Origin: Haematobia irritans | Taxonomy: Eukaryota > Arthropoda > Insecta > Diptera > Muscidae | Length of the DNA: 64,000 nucleotides | Direction of reading: 5' to 3' | Assembly (NCBI RefSeq): GCF_050003625.1 | Contig: NC_134397.1 | Span: 192,655,063-192,719,062, forward strand | Shown here: one piece after another, positions 25,757-36,300 of the stretch | How positions within the stretch are numbered: position 1 is the first letter of the stretch | How the letters are laid out: the number at the start of each line of letters is the position of its first letter | Translations under genes and position numbers: made by a program | The notes under the pieces: generated by a model | What the model saw: the letters and a program-made list of their open reading frames with translations, nothing else | What the model was told of the DNA's origin: nothing | Database searches by the model: none

Positions 25757-25836
25757 ACGGCTACATAGCTCAGTAGATAGTGTGTTGGCTTACAAATTGC
25801 ATGGTCCGCGGTTCGATTCTCCGTCCAGGCGAAAGT
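25757..25836 (+). mobile_element. tRNA-like SINE module, forward
   Basis: GGCTACATAGCTCAGTAGAT carries an A-box-like start, and CGCGGTTCGATTCTCCG is a close B box about 50 bp later; an A/T-rich tail follows. The sequence differs from the reverse module at 25580-25662, so the pair are two different tRNA-derived heads about 95 bp apart, 5' ends facing each other. A functional tRNA is unlikely because the arms do not pair convincingly. Confidence 0.7.
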
Positions 25837-26205
25837 TAAAAAAAATTTAAAAAATTTATAAAATCGTATAATTTCTTCTACATTGTTTGTATTACAGAAA
25901 AAGGTGCTAAGAACTAAAAAACTTCGTGGAAGTGAGAAAGATGTGAGGGAAAATGCAATTAGCTAGAAAAAAATTTTTTTTGAGGTAGTCTTTATGAAAT
26001 TATTTTTACATCCTGGAAAAGAATAAACGTTTATCATAAAAAGTATATACTTTTTTCCAAATACACTTCCTTTCAACGAAAAGCAAATGAGAAACGAACT
26101 TTGTTTGTCTAAAATTTCGTTTGGGAGGAAAGAATTATTTTTTTGCGTGTAGAGGCCTCATTTATGTTATTCCAATGATACACCACAAAGGTTATGTTTA
26201 CTAAT

Positions 26206-26278
26206 TCAGTAGGATGGGTTTAGGGTATGATATAGTCGGCTCCGCCCGACTTTCTACTTTACTCACTTGTTTTAAATA
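26206..26278 (-). mobile_element. DINE-1-like type 1, 5'-end fragment
   Basis: The complement of the type 1 5' end is seen: GGTATGATATAGTCGGC, then the hairpin AGTCGGCTCCGCCCGACT and ACTCACTTGTTTT. Nothing of the body is attached on the left. Confidence 0.75.
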
Positions 26279-26319
26279 AGATTTTTTTTTTGTTTGGTAA
26301 ATTTGTGATAAAATTTTCC

Positions 26320-26535
26320 CCAAATTTTGGTAAATTAGTTTTGGTTCGAGTGGCAACCGTGATTTACATTTCAAGGGATATATATAGAACCTAAAATCAT
26401 TCATTCCTTCGAAGAAAACCATTTTCATTTCAAAATAATATTTTTTAAATATGGTAGATTGTGTTACAATTTTCCAAAAATTTTGGCAGATTATTTTTGG
26501 CACGAGTAGCAACCGTGTTTTCAACATCCAGAAGG
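26320..26535 (+). repeat. Two copies of a repeat end with GGCAACCGTG
   Basis: Near 26325-26365 and 26460-26520 are two related stretches of the form AATTTTGG-AGATTA-TTTTGG followed by CGAGTGGCAACCGTG (or AGCAACCGTG). The same terminal string occurs near 19463, 57175 and 62399. They look like ends of one dispersed non-coding element. Confidence 0.55.
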
Positions 26536-26584
26536 AGACGAGATAGACACATGGTGTTTTTGGCAATAATACTCAGGACCGGTC

Positions 26585-27540
26585 CCTAGGTGATCTACCC
26601 GTATTCGTCTGTATTGTGGTCAAAGAAGAGGTCGCAGTTATGAGAAATCGATTCAGATTTAGATATAGCTCCTGATATGAACTTATATGGCCCAGAAGCC
26701 GGAGTTTTACTTTAAATTTTGCACAAGGAGTACAATTGATACACTGAAACAAAAAAACATGCCCGGTTCCAAAGATTTTGTCTTTAATTTAAAAATTTTG
26801 GTATTGATTCCGAGCCAAAGAAGCGGAGAATACAAGTAAGGATACTTTTAAGACACAATTCTCTTTTAAATTTGGGTTTTGTGTACTTGCTTCTAGGAAG
26901 CAAATTTTAATTTTTCGCCTTTTCAGCTTTTTTTCTTCATATGCTATTAAAGTCCTTTAAAAGCGAGTTAACGACAACTTCATTTTCAAAATTAAGACTA
27001 GACTTCCAGTACAAATTATGCTATGTTTCTAGTGAAAAACATGTCCTATATTTGAACGATTTTTTGCTTTGTAGTCAAGATGCAAAAAGACAACAAATAT
27101 GAAGACAATTTCATTAATTTTAAAGAAATTTTCTGAACTATTAAAGTCAAGCTGACCTTACCCAAACAATTTTTTCTTTCATGTTATGATACCCATTTTT
27201 AAGTCAATTCACTTAGTTAAAAGGACAATACGACTTCATTGAAAAGTTTATCGACTTTTGGACAAGGAAAAAAAACTTTATATTAGAGAAATGCGTCTTC
27301 TATGCTAAGCAAAATTTGCATTCGTATTTTAAAGACTTGAAATCTTTGACCTCACGACAATAATTTTTTTCAGTGTAGAGTCGTAAAGTGCGCCAAATTT
27401 GATAGAAATTAGCTCAAATGTTGATATAGCTTCCATGAATATATTTTCCACGATTTACACTTATATCCAAAGTTTTACTCTGATTTGACCTTTTTTCCAA
27501 ATGTCCCAGGCGAAAAAAAATAAGAATTTGATAAAGCCTT
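26585..27540 (-). mobile_element. DINE-1-like type 1 fragment, split by a MITE
   Basis: Two pieces of a reverse-strand type 1 body are present: 26640-26741, with CAGATTTAGATATAGCTCC and TTTGCACAAGGAGTAC, and 27376-27500, with CCAAATTTGATAGAAAT and GATATAGCTTCC. They rejoin cleanly when the TA-flanked insertion between them is removed. Neither terminal hairpin is intact. Confidence 0.7.
26742..27375. mobile_element. 634-bp MITE with CACTGAAA ends and TA target
   Basis: The left end CACTGAAACAAAAAAA and the right end TTTTTTTCAGTG are inverted repeats flanked by TA on both sides. It interrupts a DINE-1-like fragment at a point where the host sequence continues on the other side. It is AT-rich with no transposase. 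The TA duplication suits the Tc1/mariner superfamily, but the terminal CACTG string is not diagnostic. Similar internal sequence (ATTTTGGTATTGATT) occurs near 59030. Confidence 0.72.
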
Positions 27541-27951
27541 ATATATAATGTTTATAAACATTTATAATTTAACATTTAAATATAATTTCGGCTATTTTGC
27601 ACAAAGATCATTCTGGAGGTCCTATTTTCGAGCAACTTTTCAAGCAATTGAGGTCGTATTTTAGCAAGTTATTTTCGAAATTCACAGGTATACGGATCTA
27701 GGCTTAAGGATGGAGACTTGGAAGAACATGGAAGAGTTTCATGTATTGTGTATATAAATTTTTCTAAACGAAATTTTAATACAATTTTTATAAATAATAT
27801 CAAACACGTAAGTACTTCTTTCGCCTACATGGACCACCCCCCCTTCCCACACATTTCAAGAAAATCTTAAAATTTTCAACAAAAAAAAAATCAGAGAATT
27901 TTCTTTCAATTTTCAAAGTAATGTTTACTCCTCGACCATATATCAAAAACA
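27541..27951. other. AT-rich intergenic spacer
   Basis: No gene or clear repeat is visible here. It contains a C-run (CCACCCCCCCTTCCC) near 27834 and A/T homopolymers. Confidence 0.5.
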
Positions 27952-29563
27952 AGTAAGGAAAGTCTAAAGTCGGGCGGGGCCGACTATATTATACCCTTCA
28001 CCACTTTGTAAGTCCACATTTTCAATACCATATCAAATCCGTCCAATGTGTTGGTTGCTATATGAATCCATACACATATATTCTGTATATTTGAGCAGAT
28101 CTGTACAGAGTTCTGCAATACTTATAGATTTTACATTTAAGTCGGCTAATGCGCTGAGGTGGAACACAATGCTAGTAAAAAAAATATAGGAAAATATAGG
28201 AAACATTTAAATATGAACCAAGTTTGAGGCAACTTCGCAAAAGTGTATTTATGATTTATCGGCCGATTGAGTCATTTTGATAAGTTTTCGACTTAGCAGT
28301 GGTGATTTGATAAGGAAAATGTAGGTATTTCGGCCAGTTTTGCCTAAATAGGAAAAACATATATATGGAATCTATATCAAAATCTGAACCGACTGCAATC
28401 AAATTGCACATGCATAGTTACTATGTTGAATCTACTCCCTGTGCAAAATTTCACGTAAATCGGATAACAACTTTGACCTCTGTGGTCATATGACGGAAAA
28501 TCGGGCGAAAGATATATATAAACACGCATATGGAGAACCTTAATTCTACTGCCTGTGCAAAGTTTCAAGTTCAATTCTACTCCCTCTGCAAAATTTCACG
28601 TAAATCAGAGTAGTACTATTGCCTCTGTGGGCATATTAGTCCAAATCGGGCGAATGATATATATGGGAGCTATATCTAAATCTGAACCGACTTCAACTAA
28701 ATTTTGCACAATTAACGATACTATAAAACGTACTCCTTGTGCAAAATTTCAAGCAACTCAGGCAAAACTCTGGCTTTTGAGGCCATATAAATCCAAATCG
28801 GACGAAAGATATATATGGGAGCTATATCTAAATCGGAACCGATTTTAACCAAATTAAGCATACTTAACGATACTATAAGACGTACTTGTTGTGCAAAATT
28901 TGAAGCAAGTCAAGGCAAAACTCTGGCTTTTGGGGCCATATAAGTCCAAATCGGTCGAAAGATATATATGGGATCTATATCTAAATCTGAACCGATTTCA
29001 ACTAAATTTGGCACAATTAATAATATTATTAAACGTACTTCTTGTACAAAATTTTAATCAAATCAGGGCAAAACTCTGGCTTTTGAAGCCATATAAGTCA
29101 AAATCGGACGAAAGATATATAGGGGAGCTATATCTAAATCTGAACCGATTTAGCTGATATTTAGCAGTTTTTACGGGACTGACAAAACATTCAGATGTAC
29201 AAAATTTTGCAGAAAGTCGGTGCATAAATACGTGAATTATGATCAAATCGGTGATAATTATATATAGCAGCTATATCTAAATCTGAACCGATTTTTTCCA
29301 AAATCAATAGCGATTGTCTTCTACCCAGGTCAAATTTGAGGACGATCGGACTTAAACTGCGACCTGTACTTTGTGCACAAAATTACATATACAGACAGAC
29401 GGACGGACAGACAGACAGACGGACATCGCTAAATCGACTCAGAATTTAATTCTAAGCCGATCGGTATACTATAAGATGGGTCTATGACAATTATTTCTTG
29501 GCGTTACATACAAATGCACAAACTTGTTATACCCTGTACCACAGTAGTGGTGAAGGGTATAAT
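27952..29563 (+). mobile_element. DINE-1/mini-me-like element, type 1, complete
   Basis: The 5' end AACAAGTAAGGAAAGTC and hairpin AGTCGGGCGGGGCCGACT match the copy at 23789. Six or more internal modules follow (GATATATATGGGAGCTATAT, CTGAACCGA). Then come a GACAGACGGACGG-type GTCY run near 29391, CTAAATCGACTCAG, and a strong 3' hairpin at about 29528-29561 (TATACCCTGTACCAC pairing with GTGGTGAAGGGTATA). Confidence 0.88.
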
Positions 29564-30253
29564 TACGTACGCTATATATATGTACTCACCTTCGTCCATG
29601 TTCCCTGTAAATTTAAACAAAATAGGAGAAGTTTAGGTTTGTCTCTATTGCTTTATCAAATCGGTGACGTCGATTTTTTTCAGTGTAGTGTCTTTAATCC
29701 AATTTTTATATTTAAGATTATTTCTTCTAAGTACACATTGTTTTCTTCACTTTAATGAAACATTCCCTTACTTCAAAGACACACGACTTTAACAGAGGTT
29801 TCTATTAATTAAAATTCTTTAATTTAAATAATTGTCCTTATTATTGTATAAATACATATAAATTGCATAATTTGTCATATTATGTCAATATTTTTTTTAA
29901 TATACGTTGCGTACATACACTGAATTTATAATGAGCTCTTGATGTCCACTAAAAACAAACACTAAAAAACCATAAATTTGTTTACAGAATTTCGTAATTG
30001 GACACAATTACAAATCAATTTAAATTTCCTCTGTAACTCATTCATATGAAATTCATTTCCAATTCTGACCATCGTATTTGTAAAGCAAACTAATTTAAAG
30101 TTCATTTGCCAAACCACAATCAAGACGTTTCCATTTCGATGGAGTATAAAAACTCTGAATACCGTCCAACCACAATGCAGAGTTTTCCATAAATTCAAAA
30201 TACGAGTAACCAAAAAACCATAATCATCATCAGTGGACAACTGGGAAGGAAAA
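29564..30253 (+). other. Upstream region of the IR gene
   Basis: This is the AT-rich spacer between the last intergenic repeat and the predicted IR start codon. Near 29675 is TTTTTTTCAGTGTAG, matching the right end of the MITE at 26742-27375, so a fragment of that family may be present. A TATA-like site is listed separately. A reverse open frame across 29962-30432 overlaps predicted exon 1 and has no recognisable domain. Confidence 0.5.
30145..30152 (+). promoter_or_regulatory. Possible TATA box of the IR gene
   Basis: TATAAAAA lies 102 bp upstream of the predicted start codon. No convincing initiator sits at the usual 25-30 bp spacing, so it may be chance in AT-rich DNA. Confidence 0.25.
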
Positions 30254-30305
30254 ATGTCATTGCAACAGCAAACTTCAGCCACATGTGCTCTGATGCAATT
30301 GTTAG
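30254..30305 (+). CDS. Ir68a: IR exon 1 (start, signal-like peptide)
   Basis: ATG at 30254 follows GGAAGGAAAA. The 52-nt coding part ends in TTAG before the donor GTAAGG, in phase 1. Joined to exon 2 it gives an N-terminus with a hydrophobic stretch (CALMQLLVSAYF) that looks like a signal peptide. This start was chosen because it is the only nearby ATG with a consensus donor whose phase fits exon 2; an additional upstream exon cannot be excluded. Confidence 0.65.
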
Positions 30306-33300
30306 GTAAGGGTGATACTTTACTGGTATTGTAGACCCCTAATTTAGCCATAGGACTATTGTTGAGGAGGGGTGGAATTTTTTTGATTAACCGGAAATAT
30401 GTGGGCAAATAGATTTCATGACATTTCATCAAATCTCAATCGACTGTGATGATATTGAAGACTTGTGGTTTGTTTTCTTTTTTTCCCCGCAACTATCCAT
30501 CTTTTAGTCAGTGCTTATTTCTCCCCCTTAACTTCGGTCCTGATTGTCTACGATGGTAAGGCAATTGCAGAGAAGAATACAATGCAGCAGGAGTATCTAG
30601 ATGCAGTGCATCAAGCATTTCAGTATCAATCCTTGAATGGTAATATCATTGGTCTGCAATGGCTAGATGTCCAAAACTTCAATGATGACCCAAATGATGA
30701 GATGGACGATTATAATGGGGAATTTGAGGAACATGTTCTTAATGCCGTCAACATTGTTACCGAGGTAAGACTGCTTAAGGAGCATTTGTTAAAGTGATTG
30801 TTTATTCTGAGAATAATACTTATAACGTTTCAAATACAAGTAGAAATGTGGGAAATCTTCATTTGTTCAATCAACCGACAGGGTTATTATCCAAAAACAA
30901 GTACATACGGCCGTAAGTTCGGCCAGGCCGAATCTTATGTACCCTCCACCATGGATTGCGTAGAAACTTCTACGAAAGACTGTCATCCACAATCGAATTA
31001 CTTGGGTTGTGGTATTAACCCAACTTCTTAAAACTTCTTAACATCGTTTTCTAAATTGTGAGTTAGTCCATGGTCCACGTGGTATATATTACACAAAAAA
31101 GTTATATATAGGTAAGTCTACAAATAATTACGAATCGACATGGACTTTTGCACAGTACGTAGAGAGCCAGAATTGAAATATGGGGGTCGCTTATATGGGG
31201 GCTATATAGAATTATGAACTTGATATGGACCAATTTTTGTATGATTGGGGATCGATTTATCTGGGGGCTATATATAACTATAGACCGATATGGACCTAGT
31301 TAGGCATGGTTGTTAACGGCCATATACTAGCACAATGTACCAAATTTCAACTGACTCGGATGAAATTTGCTCCTCCAAGAGACTCCAAAATTTGCTCCTC
31401 CAAGAGACTCCAAAACCAAATCTCGGGATCGGTTTATATGGGGGCTATATATGATTATGGACTGATATGGACCACATTTGGCATGGTTGTTAAATATCAT
31501 ATACTACCACCACGTACCAAATTTCAACCACATCGGATGAATTTTGCTTATCAAAAAGACACCGGAAGTCAAATCTGGGGACCGGTTTATATGGGGGCTA
31601 TATATAATTATAAACTGATATGAACCTAACATCACGTACCAAATTTCAACCGAATCGGATGAATTTTGCTCTTTCAAGGGGCTCCGGACGTCAAATCGGG
31701 GGATCGGTTTATATGGGGGCTATATATAATTCTTGACCGATTTCGACCAACTTTTGCGTGGGTGTTTGAGGCCATATATTAACGCAACGTACCAAATTTC
31801 AACTGAATCAGATGAATTTTGGTCCTCCAAGGGGGTTATATATAATTATGGACCGATGTGGACCAATTTTTGCATGGTCATTAGAGACCATATACCAAAT
31901 TTTAGCCGGATCGGATGAAATTTGCTTCTCTTAGAGGCTCCGCAAGCCAAATCGGGGGATCGATTTATATGGCGGCTATATATAATTATGGACCGATGTG
32001 GACCAATTTTTGCATGGTCATTAGAGACCATATACTTACACCATATACCAAATTTCAGCCGGATCGGATGAAATTTGCTTCTATTAGAGGCTCCGCAAGC
32101 AAAAACGGGGGATCGGTTTATATGGAGGCTATATGTAATTATGGACCGATGTGGACCAATTTTTGCAAGATTGTTAGATACCATATACTAACACCATGTA
32201 CCAAATTTCACCCGGATCGGATGAAATTTGGGGGCTATATATAATTCTTGACCGATTTCGACCAACTTTTGCGTGGGTGTTTGAGGCCATATATTAACGC
32301 AACGTACCAAATTTCAACTGAATCAGATGAATTTTGGTCCTCCAAGGGGGCTATATATAATTATGGACCGATGTGGACCAATTTTTGCATGGTCATTAGA
32401 GACCATATACTTACACCATATAACAAATTTCAGCCGGATCGGATGAAATTTGCTTCTCTTAGAGGCTCCGCAAGCAAAAACGGGGGATCGGTTTATATGG
32501 AGGCTATATGTAATTATGGACCGATGTGGACCAATTTTTGCAAGATTGTTAGTGTATGTTATGGTTTTCATTATATCCAAATTAAGGTATTCAAAAGATA
32601 TCAGCCAAAGGATTCCGAAACGCGCAAGCCTCTGTCTGAATCAGAAATGAGCAGATCTTCTTGCGAAGTTGAGGAAGATACGAAAAATCCACACATGGAC
32701 GGACACCGTATGCGAGACGGGGTTTCTACTGCCTAAAAACTCACCAAAGTTGAACCAAGGGTTATTGCTAGAGTCACCAAGATCTGTGAGGAGGACATTC
32801 TCAAGCCGGTTGTTGAAAATCTTGATGGTTTTACGGATCCTCCAGATAAATCTTGAACATTTTAAGACTACTTGTGCTGCCTTAAAAGTTCTCTTGTTGA
32901 AAGGAGACATAGATATAGTTCTGATTCAAGAACTATATGTTTGTAGAAACAAAACATATACATTAAGTACTCCGGGGTTCAAACTATTGCACTATACTGG
33001 CAAAGCTGTAAATCGATCCTGTATAATTGCTAAAAATTAACTTAACATGTACTTGCTTCCTTCAATGTGCAATGAGACACGGTCGTTGCCAGTTTAGGAA
33101 GCTCTTTAACAAACTCAACTCATTATGGGGAAGTAGTGATATCAATGCAAGAGGAGAGTCGCTAATAGAGTTTATCTTGCGTATGGAGCCACCGTGATGC
33201 AATGGTTAGCATGCCACCTTGCATACACAAGGTCGTGGGTTTGATTCCTGCTCCGACGGAACACCAAAAAGTGTTTCAGCGGTGGATTATCCCATCTCAG

Positions 33301-36300
33301 TAATGCTGGTGACATTTCTGAGTATTTCAAAGTTTCTCTAAGTGGTTTCACTAGAATATTAGTCTTGGGCAAAATCGTTCACTATATTGATTCGGACTCA
33401 TCGTTCCTTTTGTACAAAGGAACTAGTTCCTTCAAATCGTTCTGTCTGTCATCTACTAGAGACAGACATGACATTGTTTGTTTACTTTGTGTAACGAAGT
33501 TCGTGGTCAATTGAAAGATACAAAAATATGGAAAATTGAGTGAAATTACTTCAAATAGTTTATATATAATAGTAAGTGTAGTATAATATAGTAAGAAAAA
33601 ATAATGAAAGGAATGGAAAATTTAAGGAAGTAACTAAACTCAGGAAGCCAAACTCTTTGGATGAATTTTTGGATTTAATAACACTGCAAATTTATTCATT
33701 GCAAGAAATTACGATTTTTTTATCTTTTGTGAAGAACCTGAGAGCGAAAAATTGATTCTATTAAATAGCAGCATATCAATCAATGATTTAAATACATACG
33801 CGCCAAAATGAATGAATTGGCAAATAGCTCAAACAGAAGTAAAAAATCCAACTGCGATCCGTGGAACGATGGAGCGTAAATTGAAAATAAAACTAAATGA
33901 CAAAAGGAACGATGAGAACGAAAGAGATGGAACTAGTGACAGTTGTTTCTTTTAGTGAACCGTTCATTGGAACTAGTTCGTTCCGAAACGACACAAGACT
34001 ATAGAATATGGACCGCCGTTCAGACTCGGCTATGAAAAGGAGGCCCATTGTCATTGAGCTTAACATGGAATCGGGCAGCACTCATTGACAAAAGAGAAGT
34101 TCACCACTGTGGTATCGCAATGGACTAAATAGTCTAAGAGAGCCTGATATCTCGGGCTGCCACCTAACCTTACCTAACCTGGTAGTTTGCAATAAGAGAG
34201 ATGCACCAATTTTCGTCACCAAAGACGTCACCTTTGCCTCTCCGAAAGTGAATGGCAAGATATCTGAGTTGAAAGTTTTGAGGCAACGCAGCTTCTCAGA
34301 TCATCGCTACATCAGTTTCAAATTGGCTGTTCGTACTTCAAAGATCCAATTTCCGCCAAATGTGAAGAAAACTGATTGGATACGTTCAATATGATGACAC
34401 CGGAAATACCAGAGAGGAAATATAAGCACTGTGCAAACGGTGGAGCGGATTTCGAAGGTCTTCAACATCTCACTGTAAACTGCATGTCCTAGAGGAAAGC
34501 CAAACGGTAAAAATCGACAGCCATGGTGGTCTACGGAGTTAAGTAATATGAGGAAATACTGCAGGAAGCTCTTTAACAAACCAAAATCCACCATTGCTCC
34601 GGAGGATTGGGAAGGAGGATAATAACTACTGCATGAGCTGTCATGATGCGGAGGAAAAGGAATCACCAACCTCTTGTGTGACTGTCCTGAATTTTAGGAG
34701 CATACAGCTTCCGATTACTGGCGGACCTACAATATGTTAACTTAAGCAGCCTGATAATTTTTTTAGAACAATCTGGTTGGTTCAGCAGAAGAAAATAATC
34801 GAGTAGGTTTAGCGGTTAAAACTAGAAGTGTCCATATGTAATAGGTACTTTTAGTTAATGTTATATCACAATGGACTGAATAGTCTAAGTGAACGGGAAC
34901 ATAAATCGGGCTGCCACTTTAACATAGCCTGATTTCATAATTGCGAATTTGGCAGCCAAAACAAAATTGCATACACCCGAGGTGACTAACTATAGACCAG
35001 CGCGTCGTTAAAATAACGCAAATCCGGTGGAATTGATTTTATATGAGTATTTATTGAAAAATATACCATGAACACAGTGGCAGATATGTATTTCAACTAA
35101 CTTCATGTTTCAATCATTTCTAAACCGCTCGTTTAAGAGCTGACAGATGTATTCCATTGACATTTCATTTTATTGTTTACAAGCTTACAAAAGCTATTTA
35201 ATCTAGTGCATTCAGAAAATAAGGTTATCGAATTCCAGTGTGATATTGTGATTGCTTTATATTTGGCAAAGTGGTTAATACACCAAGCAAAAAAAGGAGT
35301 GCAAATTTTCTTGTTTGATCCGGAAGTGGTGCAAAATTGACCCAGAAGCGATGACTTTAACATGGGCTTGGCATAGGATGGATTTCCACCATCTCAACAG
35401 CTGTTGCACTGAATTTGCATCACTTCTTACGGTGTGATCCGAATTCAGTGTTTTGGATGTGAATTAAAAGATCTTGTGATATTTTGCAAAATAAATAATT
35501 CATATAATTTTTTAAGACTTTTTTATGCATTCCAATGCTTGTCTGAGACGTTAGACTTCAAAAATTTTCAATTTTTATACCCTCCACCATATGATGGGGG
35601 TATATTAACTTTGTCATTCCGTTTGTAACACATCGAAATATTGATCAAGAAATATTGATAAAGTATATATATTCTGGGTCGTGGTGAAATTCTGAGTCGA
35701 TCTGAGCATGTCCGTCCGTCCGTCCGTCTGTTGAAATCACGCTAACTTCCGAACGAAACAATCTATCGACTTGAAACTTGGCACAAGTAATTGTTATTGA
35801 TGTAGGTCAGATGGTATTGCAAATGGGCCATATCGGTCCACTTTTACGTATAGTCCCCATATAAACGGACCCCCAAATTTGGCTTGCGAGGCCTCTAAGA
35901 GAAGCAAATTTCATCCGATCCGCCTGAAATTTGGTACATGGTGTTAGTGTATGGTCTCTAACAACCATGCAAAAATTGGTCCACATCGGTCCATAATTAT
36001 ATATAGCCCCAATATAAACCGATCCCCCGATTTGGCTTGCAGAGCCTCTAAGAGAAACAAATTTCATCCGATCCGGCTGAAATTTGATACAAGATGTTAG
36101 TATATGGTCTCTAATGACCATGCAAAAATTGGTTCATATCGGTCCATAATTATATATAGCCCTCATATAAAACGATCCCCAGATTTGACCGGAGCCTCTT
36201 GGAAGACCAAAATTTATCTGATTCAGTTGAAATTTGGTACGTGATGGTAATATATGGCCTCAAACACCCATGCAAAAATTGGTCGATATCGGTCCATAAT

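Larger units (their letters stand above)
23773..26156. mobile_element. Fold-back element with long inverted ends
   Basis: The left end reads TACACGCAAAGAAAA and the right end TTTTTTTGCGTGTA. Left of centre (25314-25380) is CGTTTTTCTTTTG followed by AAAAGTATACACTTTTATC; right of centre (26030-26110) is the reverse complement of a similar string, containing AAAAGTATATACTTTTTTCC. This gives long imperfect inverted repeats. The left arm is split by a DINE-1-like insertion (23789-25303), and the middle holds two tRNA-like modules facing outwards. No transposase is present. Family is unknown and exact ends are approximate. Confidence 0.55.
32546..34858 (+). mobile_element. LINE (Jockey/LOA-like non-LTR retrotransposon), internally deleted
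   Basis: Three stretches of a non-LTR ORF2 can be read. The start of the AP-like endonuclease is at 32825-33040 (LRILQINLEHFKTTCAALK, DIDIVLIQELYV). The end of the endonuclease is at 34182-34395 (VVCNKRDAPIFV, FSDHRYISFKL, KTDWIRSI). The C-terminal end is near 34650-34810 (NLLCDCPEF, and in another frame LIIFLEQSGWFSRRK). The reverse transcriptase is missing, so a deletion joins the endonuclease to the 3' end near 34600. Stops and frameshifts are present, and a SINE splits the endonuclease. Inactive. Clade is inferred from motifs only. Confidence 0.78.

Noticed and set aside
25580..25836. Two functional tRNA genes
   Set aside because: A and B boxes are present but I could not fold a proper acceptor and anticodon arm, and the heads are followed by AT-rich SINE-like tails.
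29962..30432. 156-codon reverse open frame
   Set aside because: It is long for AT-rich DNA but overlaps the predicted IR exon 1 and intron 1 on the other strand, has no recognisable domain and no splice or polyadenylation context.
31306..32736. Open frames with repeated YMGAIYNYGPMWTNF on both strands
   Set aside because: They are readings through the modules of type 2 DINE-1-like elements; the same peptides come from 35807-36631 and 63512-63901.
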